Assembly (NCBI RefSeq): GCF_900156105.1
Contig: NZ_FTMS01000015.1
Span: forward strand, 1 to 64,000
Direction of reading: 5' to 3'
Length of the DNA: 64,000 nt
Source: Alkalispirochaeta americana
Lineage (GTDB): Bacteria; Spirochaetota; Spirochaetia; DSM-27196; Alkalispirochaetaceae
Part shown: positions 27,095 through 34,332 of the stretch, piece by piece
How the letters are laid out: the number at the start of each line of letters is the position of its first letter
Position numbering within the stretch: the first letter of the stretch is position 1
The notes under the pieces: model-generated
What the model was told of the DNA's origin: nothing
Database searches by the model: none
Seen by the model: only the letters and a program-made list of their open reading frames with translations
Position numbers and translations under genes: made by a program

Positions 27095-27937
27095 TCACCG
27101 CCCGGTTTCCCCGGGAGCCTCTTGACCGGTCACCTCATCGAGCCACCGGCGCACCTCCTTGAGATCTTCCCAGACCGGACGACGCCACTCGGGATTCCGG
27201 AGCACCGCGCTGGGATGAAATGTGGGAACAAGCGGGATGTCCCGATAGCAGAAACGTGACCCGTGGAGCCCGGTGATTCCTCGGGTTGATCCGGTGAGAA
27301 CCCGCAGACTGATCCGGCCCAGAGTAAGGATAAGACGAGGTCTCACCAGGGCAATCTGCTCGTGGAGCCAGGGGGCACAGGCATCGGTTTCACCGGGCTG
27401 GGGATCCCGATTTTCAGGAGGACGGCACTTGACGATATTGGTGATATAGACATTGGTCTCCCGGGAAAGATCAATCGCTTCCAGCCACTTATCGAGATAC
27501 TGCCCGGCCTTGCCCACAAAGGGCCGGCCCTGCTGGTCCTCGTCCCGGCCCGGCCCCTCGCCCACCACCATCACCAGGGGATCCAGCACGCCCTCGCCAA
27601 CCACAGTCCGGGTCCTGCCCAGGGAGAGAGCACAGCGTGAACAGCTTCGTATTTCTGCCTCCAAAGCAGCCAGACGCGCCCGGCGCTCGGGCAGATCCCC
27701 CTGACCCCGGGAAATCCGGGAATTTTGAGGATTCTGGTGCACCACACCAGGAGTTGCCCGCCGGACCTCCCCAGAGACAGTAGGGGGACCACTATCAACA
27801 GGATGATCGTCGGCGTCCATTCGCTCCATCAGGGAGGAGACCCGGTCGGCCAGAGAAGAATGATCCCGACGCGGACCGCCGCGAAGGAGGTCTTCGGCAT
27901 TACAGGTTATCTGATACAACGCCTCGTAGCGTTTCAT
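27095..27937 (-). CDS. Uracil-DNA glycosylase, family 4 (Fe-S type)
   Basis: 280 aa. The catalytic domain starts near residue 90. Cysteines for a 4Fe-4S cluster are in EIRSCSRCALS, NIVKCRPPENRDP and ETDACAPWL. The uracil-recognition motif is GEGPGRDEDQQGRPFVGKAG, and the C-terminal motif is PTFHPSAVLRNP. It removes uracil from DNA in base excision repair. The first ~85 residues are extra compared with short family members, are Ser/Asp/Pro-rich, and may mediate partner contacts. ATG at 27937 follows AAAGGGTGG. Confidence 0.9.
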   Translation of the reverse strand: MKRYEALYQITCNAEDLLRGGPRRDHSSLADRVSSLMERMDADDHPVDSGPPTVSGEVRRATPGVVHQNPQNSRISRGQGDLPERRARLAALEAEIRSCSRCALSLGRTRTVVGEGVLDPLVMVVGEGPGRDEDQQGRPFVGKAGQYLDKWLEAIDLSRETNVYITNIVKCRPPENRDPQPGETDACAPWLHEQIALVRPRLILTLGRISLRVLTGSTRGITGLHGSRFCYRDIPLVPTFHPSAVLRNPEWRRPVWEDLKEVRRWLDEVTGQEAPGETGR

Positions 27938-27968
27938 GGTTCACCACCCTTTACTGATTCCATGCATT

Positions 27969-28742
27969 TCATCGATCGGGCTGATTTGGCGGTTCGTACT
28001 CGACATCGTAGAGAAACAATCCCCAGGGAGGGGCTGTCGTCCCCGCACCCCGGCGGTCACCCCGGGCAAGAATCTCTTCCAGGGAAAGAGGAACCTCCTG
28101 CCCCCGCAGACAAAGACGCTCCCGCTCGATCAGGGTTCCCACAATAGAACGAACCATCCTTCGAAGAAACCCCGTGGCGCCAATGCGGAACTCCAGCCCA
28201 TCATCCCGATCGGGTTCGAACCGTGCATAGGAGATGGTTCTCACGGTGCTGCGTTGCTCCCCGCCCAGCATCGCAAAGGTTGAGAAATCGTGCGTGCCCA
28301 CAAGAGCCGAGGCGTCGCGGTTCAGCCTTTCCAGAGAGGGAAACTCGGGAATCCGCCAGGCGTAGCGCCTGCGATGGGGTAAAATTGCCGGCGCAGCATA
28401 GAGAAAATATCGGTAGTGTCGCTGCCTCGCGCTGTACTGAGCGTGAAAATCATCGGGCACCTGCCGGGATGCCATAACGGTGACATCCTTGGGCAAACGG
28501 CTGTTGAGGGCTGGAGCAAAGGACGAGGGCTCAATCCCCGGGCAGTCCGTGGAAAATGAGACATATTGCCCCAGAGCGTGAACCCCCGTATCGGTTCGTC
28601 CGGCGCAGACCGTTCGCACGGGGCGTCTCAGGAGCTTCTCCAGAGCCGATTCAAGCTCTCCCTGAACGGTCCGATCCGATCTCTGAATCTGGTATCCGCA
28701 GAACTCCGTGCCATCGTAGGCGACCTTCATGAGTATCGTCAT
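27969..28742 (-). CDS. truA: tRNA pseudouridine synthase A
   Basis: 257 aa. Makes pseudouridine at positions 38-40 of the tRNA anticodon stem. Catalytic Asp is in CAGRTDTGVHALGQ; other family motifs are VAYDGTEFCGYQIQ at the N-terminus, HAQYSARQRHYRY, and FLRRMVRSIVGTL. Normal length. ATG at 28742, 15 bp after the DUF2225 gene. Confidence 0.95.
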   Translation of the reverse strand: MTILMKVAYDGTEFCGYQIQRSDRTVQGELESALEKLLRRPVRTVCAGRTDTGVHALGQYVSFSTDCPGIEPSSFAPALNSRLPKDVTVMASRQVPDDFHAQYSARQRHYRYFLYAAPAILPHRRRYAWRIPEFPSLERLNRDASALVGTHDFSTFAMLGGEQRSTVRTISYARFEPDRDDGLEFRIGATGFLRRMVRSIVGTLIERERLCLRGQEVPLSLEEILARGDRRGAGTTAPPWGLFLYDVEYEPPNQPDR

Positions 28743-28757
28743 AGCTGACCCCGGGAG

Positions 28758-29627
28758 CTACTCCTGCGATTCAGGATCGGTGTTGGCCGAGCCCAGCTCG
28801 CGGGAAATGCTCTCGTAAACATCCCGGGCGTTATCCAGAATTGCCGCAGGCTTGTGCTTGCTGGCCTTGCCCATTCCGAAGATGCGGGCCACGGTTCGCT
28901 TTGCCCGATCCAGCGAAAGTTTCCGTTTCTCGGGGTCCGACGTGGGGCCGTATTGATATTCCAAAAGCCCTGTAATATAGAGAGCTCCATCGTAGCCGTA
29001 GTTTTTATCCAGGTCGGGACCTAAATTGCTCGCCGCAGTCATCGGCTCCTGGCCGGTCTGCTCCCGCTCCACCGCCAGGGAATAGTAAAACCGGGCCTTC
29101 CGATAAAACACCCGGGCCAGGTAATCGAAGTTCTCCGTGGGGCGCAGGGCATGGAGATCGCCCGACAGCCAGGCTGCCCGGAGCTGGCTCATCCCGCACT
29201 TGAAGGTGGGCGAGAACTGCTTGGGGAAATGCTCATAACAGAACGTGGCCAGGACGTAACTGGCTATTCCCTCCTCAAGCCCCCGTTCATTCAAAAAATT
29301 CAGGGAATCCAGAACACCCTTGAACGCATCCAGCCGCTTGTCCGTCTCGTCGCGAAGCGTTCCCAGAATCTGATCGGGGACCGCCACAAAATCATCGGGA
29401 TAGGTAGCGTAGAAACACTTGGGACAGACCAGAACGGGGTAAATCAGGGGATAGACCGGACCATATTGCTTCGAGGGCTCATAATTGCGACGAAGCTCCC
29501 GGGTGAGATTTCCTGCGATCTGCCTGCCCCGGCCGGTACGCATCTCTTCACGGTAAAAATGCTCGCCACAGAGGGGACACTCCTCGGCTTTTTTTGCGAA
29601 AAATGTAAGCGATGATTCCGCTGCCAC
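28758..29627 (-). CDS. DUF2225 family protein with zinc-binding cysteines
   Basis: 289 aa, GTG start after CAGGAGG. The N-terminal CPLCGEHF and, about 50 residues later, LVCPKCFYATYPDDF form a likely four-cysteine zinc site typical of DUF2225. The rest is helical and TPR-like (YLARVFYRKARFYYSLAVEREQ). DUF2225 proteins are widespread in Firmicutes and spirochaetes with no settled function. Located between acpS and truA. Confidence 0.8.
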   Translation of the reverse strand: MAAESSLTFFAKKAEECPLCGEHFYREEMRTGRGRQIAGNLTRELRRNYEPSKQYGPVYPLIYPVLVCPKCFYATYPDDFVAVPDQILGTLRDETDKRLDAFKGVLDSLNFLNERGLEEGIASYVLATFCYEHFPKQFSPTFKCGMSQLRAAWLSGDLHALRPTENFDYLARVFYRKARFYYSLAVEREQTGQEPMTAASNLGPDLDKNYGYDGALYITGLLEYQYGPTSDPEKRKLSLDRAKRTVARIFGMGKASKHKPAAILDNARDVYESISRELGSANTDPESQE

Positions 29628-29660
29628 GACTGCCTCCTGGTTATTGCTTCTCCGGTTACC

Positions 29661-30032
29661 CTAGCCCTCGATCACCACCATAGCAATAGCATGGGCCTGC
29701 TCATGGGTAAGAGAGAGCCACAGCCGCGTTCCTCCCACGCGGGAGAGGGCTCGGGCTGCACCACCACTCACATGAAGTTCCGGTTTGCCCAGAGGATCGT
29801 TCACAACCCAGACCTCGCGAAGCTGAAAGCCCCGAAACCCCGTTCCCAGGGCTTTGGCGAAAGCCTCCTTGGCGGCAAACCGCGCAGCCAGGGAAAGAGC
29901 AGCACCGTCCCGACGCTGGTAAATTGCATCCCGTTCCTGCCGTGCAAAATAGCGCTTCAGCAACCGCTGGTCATCAAGCCAGGGCCGCAGACGGTCCACG
30001 GCTACAACGTCAACCCCGATTCCCCGAATCAC
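29661..30032 (-). CDS. acpS: Holo-[acyl-carrier-protein] synthase
   Basis: 123 aa. Transfers 4'-phosphopantetheine from CoA to acyl carrier protein. Magnesium-binding Asp is in IRGIGVDVVAVDRL and Glu in RFAAKEAFAKALGTGFRGF; the C-terminal LSLTHEQAHAIAMVV completes the family pattern. GTG start overlaps the ybbR stop by 4 nt (GTGA). Confidence 0.95.
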   Translation of the reverse strand: MIRGIGVDVVAVDRLRPWLDDQRLLKRYFARQERDAIYQRRDGAALSLAARFAAKEAFAKALGTGFRGFQLREVWVVNDPLGKPELHVSGGAARALSRVGGTRLWLSLTHEQAHAIAMVVIEG

Positions 30033-30973
30033 GGCGCCGCCGTCACGTTCAGCTGAAGTGAGGTAGGTTCGTAGCGAAGCACCACAAACCCGGGAGGAAC
30101 CACGGGTCGCAGGGGCAACCGGATTGTTCCCGGGGCACTGACTGCCGAGGCGTCCACCGAGAGCTCCAGTTCTCCCGGAGCAAGTCCCTCCAGATCGATT
30201 TGGCGCACCTGAACCCGGATTGAACCCGAGGGAAGTTCTCCGTCCAAGGAAAACCGCTGATCCAGGCCGGAGACGACAATATCAACAGGATCGAAAGTCT
30301 CCAGGACCACCCGTTCTTCAACAATACCCCGGAGTTCCACAATTTCACCACCCCGAAAGGCGATAAGCGGATCCGGCGAAACCAGTCGAATCCGCTCGGT
30401 GAAATCCTCCCGCCGCGACGAGAGATCCACATCCTCGGTCCGTATCTGTTCAACCCCTTCTATCCGGCTGCGGGGGCCCTGAATCTCTACCGCCGAGGGG
30501 GTCATGATAGTCCGTTCCAGGGAGTAGCCTGTGGGAACAAAACCACTGGTACTTGCCACAACTTCGACGCTCTTGATCGCCTTCTCCTCCAGGGTTATCT
30601 CCAGGGACTCCGGTTCTACCGATATTTCCAGCGTTCCCGGCTCGGCAGCAGCACCCCGGCGCTCCAGATCCACAGGAACACGGTATACCCCTTCCCGGGA
30701 AAAATCCCGAAGATCGATAACAGCTCGGAGGTCATCCTCGACAATCCTGAAGACCTGCTCCGATTCTCCCCGCAACCGGAGCCGAAGCTGCTGCGGATAA
30801 GTTGAGGCAGGCACCAGATTCGCGCTGAGACGCACCTCCAGGGGAACCGTGAGAAATCGCTCTTCCAGACGGGTTATGTCATGAAAGACGAGCAACAGGA
30901 GCGCCACGGCGAAGCAAAGAACCTTCACGGGCCAATTCTGGAAGAGTCGCTGAAACCAGCTCTTAATCTTCAA
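30029..30973 (-). CDS. ybbR: YbbR-domain protein, CdaA regulator-like
   Basis: 314 aa with TTG start at 30973 (after GAGGAGGTGG), overlapping the 3' end of cdaA by 11 nt. The long open frame upstream is cdaA read in another phase. One membrane helix (PVKVLCFAVALLLLVFHDI) is followed by YbbR beta-domains outside the membrane, with the repeated pattern VPLEVRLSANL..., VPVDLE..., GYSLER..., VSGLDQRFSLDGE. In Firmicutes, CdaR (YbbR) binds and controls the cyclic di-AMP synthase CdaA; adjacency supports the same role here. Confidence 0.88.
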   Translation of the reverse strand: MKIKSWFQRLFQNWPVKVLCFAVALLLLVFHDITRLEERFLTVPLEVRLSANLVPASTYPQQLRLRLRGESEQVFRIVEDDLRAVIDLRDFSREGVYRVPVDLERRGAAAEPGTLEISVEPESLEITLEEKAIKSVEVVASTSGFVPTGYSLERTIMTPSAVEIQGPRSRIEGVEQIRTEDVDLSSRREDFTERIRLVSPDPLIAFRGGEIVELRGIVEERVVLETFDPVDIVVSGLDQRFSLDGELPSGSIRVQVRQIDLEGLAPGELELSVDASAVSAPGTIRLPLRPVVPPGFVVLRYEPTSLQLNVTAAP

Positions 30974-31784
30974 GCTCCGCCACCTCCTCAAGCTCTTTTC
31001 CGGGCTTTCGGGCAGGCCGTCCCGTTGTATCCAGAAGCTCCACAAGCTGGGTGCGAACCTCATCGATGGAGAGATCGTAGTAGAGGTTTGCATCGTAGGC
31101 GAGGCTGATAAACCCCGTCTCCTCGCTCACAATAAGAACGACGGCATCGCTTTCTTCGGCAAGGCCCAAAGCCGCACGGTGGCGGGTTCCAAAGCTGCGA
31201 CGCACATCGGTTTGCTCCGAGAGGGGAAGAAAGCTCCCCGCCGAAGCGATCCGGCCGTCTTCAATGATAGCGGCCCCATCGTGGAGAGGTGTGTCAAAGA
31301 GAAAGAAGGTCTGCAACAGAGCGCTGGTCACCTCGGCGTCGATCACCGTGCCAGTGTTAATGATATCCTTCAACCCCACCGATCGCGGAAAGGCAATAAG
31401 AGCCCCCCGGCGCTGACGCGAAAGATTCTCGCAAGCCGAGAGAACCTCCTCGAACTGGTGCGGCCTGGATCGCCCCCCGGGCTGCATCCATCGCCCCTGG
31501 CCAAGCTTGGTGAAAATTTTGCGCAACTCCGGCTGAAAAATGATGGCCACGCCGATCACAAAACTGGGAGCAAGAAGGTTTATCAGCCACAGGAGAGTTC
31601 GCAGATTCAGGAAAAACGAGACTGCGTAGAGGCCACCCAGAAAGAGACCACCCCGAAAAACCTGGACAGCCCGGGTTTCCAGAATGATTTGATATCCTTT
31701 GTAGATAAGAAAGCTAAGGAGGAGGACATCCAGGGAGGGGAGAATAATATTTTGAACGAACCAAATTTCGTACAGCGCTGCCAC
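30963..31784 (-). CDS. cdaA: Diadenylate cyclase (c-di-AMP synthase)
   Basis: 273 aa, GTG start at 31784 with AGGGGAG 3 bases upstream; earlier codons would run into folP. Three membrane helices at residues about 13-85 are followed by the DAC domain with the DGA motif (HDGAAII, 168-174) and the RHR motif (GTRHRAALG, 199-207), both intact, so it should make c-di-AMP from two ATP. Followed by the YbbR regulator, as in Firmicutes, but then by acpS rather than glmM. Confidence 0.93.
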   Translation of the reverse strand: MAALYEIWFVQNIILPSLDVLLLSFLIYKGYQIILETRAVQVFRGGLFLGGLYAVSFFLNLRTLLWLINLLAPSFVIGVAIIFQPELRKIFTKLGQGRWMQPGGRSRPHQFEEVLSACENLSRQRRGALIAFPRSVGLKDIINTGTVIDAEVTSALLQTFFLFDTPLHDGAAIIEDGRIASAGSFLPLSEQTDVRRSFGTRHRAALGLAEESDAVVLIVSEETGFISLAYDANLYYDLSIDEVRTQLVELLDTTGRPARKPGKELEEVAELED

Positions 31785-31798
31785 AGCTCCCCTCTCGG

Positions 31799-32647
31799 CT
31801 ATCTCTTCGCGGTGAGAATCCTCTCCAGAACACGCACCGTCTCCACAGCGGGTTTCACATCGTGGACACGCAGGATCGAAACCCCCTGGAGGGTACACCA
31901 GAGTTGCGCCGCCAGAGTGGCAGAAAGACGCTCCTCCGGGGCCAAGGGCTCTCCGCGCCCCGATTCAGGATCAAGGCCGGCTTCACTGAGAAAGCTCTTG
32001 CGTGAAAGCCCCACCATCAGGGGGTACCCAAGCTCACTCAAGGACTCAAGTTCCCCGAGAATACTCCAGTTATGGCCGAAGGTCTTCCCGAAACCGATTC
32101 CGGGGTCCAAAATAATCTGGCCCGGCTTCACTCCAGCTTCCAAAGCCCGCCCCGCCAGAGATTCCAGCTCGCGCCGAAGCTCACCTGGCAGATCGTCGTA
32201 GTGGGGCTCCTGCTGCATCGTCCGGGGAGTACCCCGCATATGCATGAGACAAACCTGGACACCCCGTTCCGCCACCAGGGCAGGCATGTCCGGATCATCA
32301 CGAAGCCCGGAGATATCGTTCACCATGGAGGCGCCCGCATCAAGGGCCTTCTCGGCAACTACCGCTTTCCGCGTATCCACCGAGAGAGGAATCTCCGGGA
32401 GCGCTTCCCGGATCGCCTTGAGGGCAGGCATAAGCCGCCGCAATTCTTCATCGGCCGGTACATAGTCACTCCCGGGTCGGGACGACTCCCCCCCGAGATC
32501 CAGTATATCGGCTCCGTGGCCGACCATTTTCACCGCCATCTCCCTCGCGCGCTCACCGTCGGCAACCCGACTCGAGGTAAAAAAAGAATCATGGGTAACA
32601 TTGATGATACCCATGATTCGAGGCCGCGCAAAACTGCCGATCCTCAT
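31799..32647 (-). CDS. folP: Dihydropteroate synthase
   Basis: 282-aa TIM-barrel enzyme of folate synthesis joining p-aminobenzoate to dihydropterin diphosphate. Motifs: IMGIINVTHDSFF, ILDLGGESSRPGSDYV, IPLSVDTRKAVVAEKAL, MVNDISG, ILDPGIGFGKT, VGLSRKSFL and the C-terminal VSILRVHDV. The sulfonamide-target pocket looks normal. It follows the 31-aa ribosomal protein gene by 28 bp. Confidence 0.95.
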   Translation of the reverse strand: MRIGSFARPRIMGIINVTHDSFFTSSRVADGERAREMAVKMVGHGADILDLGGESSRPGSDYVPADEELRRLMPALKAIREALPEIPLSVDTRKAVVAEKALDAGASMVNDISGLRDDPDMPALVAERGVQVCLMHMRGTPRTMQQEPHYDDLPGELRRELESLAGRALEAGVKPGQIILDPGIGFGKTFGHNWSILGELESLSELGYPLMVGLSRKSFLSEAGLDPESGRGEPLAPEERLSATLAAQLWCTLQGVSILRVHDVKPAVETVRVLERILTAKR

Positions 32648-32675
32648 AGGCCGGACCGCAGAAGGAGGCTACGCA

Positions 32676-32771
32676 TTAACGATTTCGTTTTTTGTGGCGG
32701 TTCTTCCGGAGTTTTTTCTTCCGTTTGTGGGTAGCGATTTTTTTTCGCTTGCGTTTTCGTCCGCAGGGCAC
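32676..32771 (-). CDS. Tiny basic ribosomal protein, AURKAIP1/COX24 (mS38/bS22-like) family
   Basis: A 31-codon gene from GTG 32771 to TAA 32676. The start follows AAGGAG by 6 nt. The peptide begins MPCGRKRKRKKIATHKRKKK and ends RKNRHKKRNR, matching the short AURKAIP1/COX24-domain proteins of bacteria, the relatives of mitochondrial mS38 and mycobacterial bS22, which sit in the small ribosomal subunit. It is easily missed because of its size and GTG start. Confidence 0.85.
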   Translation of the reverse strand: MPCGRKRKRKKIATHKRKKKLRKNRHKKRNR

Positions 32772-32919
32772 AATCGTCTCCTTTTGTCACGTGCAATATC
32801 TATTATTTTGCGACCAGGCTTTGTCCGGGAAAAACCCGGGAGCAAAACGTGGCACAAGACCAGCTGTTAGGATCTCCGCGCAAAACAGGAGGGCAGTATG
32901 CGCGATGGAATTATCCCTG

Positions 32920-33882
32920 TCAAGGCGGGAGCGCCTCCAAAAGAATCTCCTCGAGCCCCCGACAATCGTCGGCCTGAAGCCACCGGACCTGGGGCAATCT
33001 GCGAAAGAAGATCTCCTGGCGTCGCGCGTAGTGACGGGTATTCCGGGCAATTCGCTCCTGAATGCGCCCCAGCTCCTCTTCCGACCAGGGAGGATCCCCG
33101 GAAATCTCCAGAAACTCCCTGTAGCCGATCGTCCGGAACCCCGGATCATCTTTTCCGAGGCCTGATCGCACCAGCTCTTCCACCTCTCCAGGAAGCCCCG
33201 CCTCCATCATGGCGCGAACCCGGCGATTGATGCGCTGGTGCAGCTCGGATCGATCCCGGGTAAGCCCCACAATCTGTACCGAAAGGTCCTGACGGATATC
33301 CCGGGGCTCATGAAAAGACGACCGGGGCCTCCCCGAGACGAGATAGACCTCAAGCGCCCGCACAATGCGATAGGCGTCGTTTTCCCCGATGCGGATAGCG
33401 CTCTCGGGATCTACCCGCTCAAGCTCCTGCCGCAAAGGAGCCAGTCCTTCCTCCCGGGCCCGCCGGGAAAGCTCGCGCTGGACCTCCCGGGACGATGGCG
33501 GAACCTCGGGCAACCCGCAGAGGAATCCCTGGAGGTAAAAGGCTGTTCCTCCTGTTACCAGAGGGATTCGACCCCGAAGACAGATTTCCTGGCACAGCCT
33601 ATCGCAGGAGCGCACGAACTGCCCCACGTCAAAGGATCGCGTGGGCTCCTGCAGATCGATCAGGTGATGAGGAACCGCTTCCAGCTCATCCCGGGAAGGC
33701 TTCGCTGTACCGATGTCCATTCCGCGGTAGATCTGGCGCGAATCGGCCGAGACGATCTCCACAGCCCCGGCAAGGCGCGGGTTTTCGGCAAGAACCTTTT
33801 GCAGTATTCCGGTTTTTCCCACTGCCGTGGGGCCAAAGAGAACAACCGCCTTGATCGCGGCGGCGGAGAGATCAGGGTTCAA
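32920..33882 (-). CDS. miaA: tRNA dimethylallyltransferase
   Basis: 320 aa. Adds the isopentenyl group to A37 of tRNAs reading UNN codons. P-loop GPTAVGKT is at residues 17-24, followed by VSADSRQIYRGMDIGTAKPS, HHLIDL, TGGTAFYLQG and RIVRALEVY. The first available start is TTG at 33882, without a good Shine-Dalgarno; the 59 bp between it and rpoZ hold short direct repeats. Co-directional with rpoZ upstream. Confidence 0.92.
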   Translation of the reverse strand: MNPDLSAAAIKAVVLFGPTAVGKTGILQKVLAENPRLAGAVEIVSADSRQIYRGMDIGTAKPSRDELEAVPHHLIDLQEPTRSFDVGQFVRSCDRLCQEICLRGRIPLVTGGTAFYLQGFLCGLPEVPPSSREVQRELSRRAREEGLAPLRQELERVDPESAIRIGENDAYRIVRALEVYLVSGRPRSSFHEPRDIRQDLSVQIVGLTRDRSELHQRINRRVRAMMEAGLPGEVEELVRSGLGKDDPGFRTIGYREFLEISGDPPWSEEELGRIQERIARNTRHYARRQEIFFRRLPQVRWLQADDCRGLEEILLEALPP

Positions 33883-33885
33883 TGT

Positions 33886-33960
33886 TCGATCATTTCAGGT
33901 TTTGATCAACCCGATGGCCTTTTGATCAACCCGATGGTCGATCAATTCTCGATCATTTCA
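33886..33960. repeat. Short direct repeats between rpoZ and miaA
   Basis: TCGATCATTTCA occurs at 33886-33897 and 33949-33960; between them an 18-base unit TTTTGATCAACCCGATGG occurs at 33900-33917 and 33920-33937. The second 12-mer encodes the last residues of RpoZ, so the pattern looks like a local duplication of the rpoZ end. Confidence 0.9.
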
Positions 33961-34160
33961 AACTGGACCTGGTTCAGGAGCACCTCCGAGATAGCCTGGG
34001 AGACGACCTTTTCGCCATCTTCGTCGTTCACGCTACCATGCTCGTCGGAGCTGAAGGCCCGACGGATCTCCCCGATCTGATGGGACCGCCGGATAGCGGC
34101 GACGGTAAGCTCGTATATATTACGATCATCCTGAATAAGATCGTCGAGGGGTATTGCCAT
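33942..34160 (-). CDS. rpoZ: RNA polymerase omega subunit
   Basis: 72 aa. Begins MAIPLDDLIQ and contains NIYELTVAAIRRSHQIGEI, the conserved helix that clamps the beta-prime C-terminus. ATG at 34160 is 5 nt after GGAGG; an in-frame TTG six codons earlier is unlikely because the Shine-Dalgarno would fall inside the gene. Assembly factor for core polymerase. First gene of the long minus-strand array. Confidence 0.85.
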   Translation of the reverse strand: MAIPLDDLIQDDRNIYELTVAAIRRSHQIGEIRRAFSSDEHGSVNDEDGEKVVSQAISEVLLNQVQFEMIEN

Positions 34161-34212
34161 TATGCCTCCGTTGTCCAATTATTTACAATCGGTCAAATTT
34201 GTAGCGTAAAGA

Positions 34213-34241
34213 ATTATACGCAGATGAATTATATCGCACAA
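34213..34241 (-). promoter_or_regulatory. Promoter for rpoZ
   Basis: Minus strand: TTGTGC (34241-34236), 17-bp spacer, TATAAT (34218-34213, perfect -10). The leader to the rpoZ ATG would be about 45 nt. A second TATAAT-like box lies 13 bp upstream. Confidence 0.65.
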
Positions 34242-34332
34242 ATGCAGAACAGTGCAAGCCGAGGGGGCCTTTTGTCCTTGACGAAAGCAACCCTAATCAT
34301 CGAACATTCAGCGCGAAAGGATTGCGAAAACT

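Noticed and set aside
28200-28222. GGTTCGAACC, like a tRNA T-loop
   Set aside because: It lies inside truA in frame, and no acceptor or anticodon stem can be drawn around it.
32821-32840. CCGGG-AAAAA-CCCGG hairpin downstream of miaA
   Set aside because: Only five pairs and no T-run on the minus strand; too weak to call a terminator.
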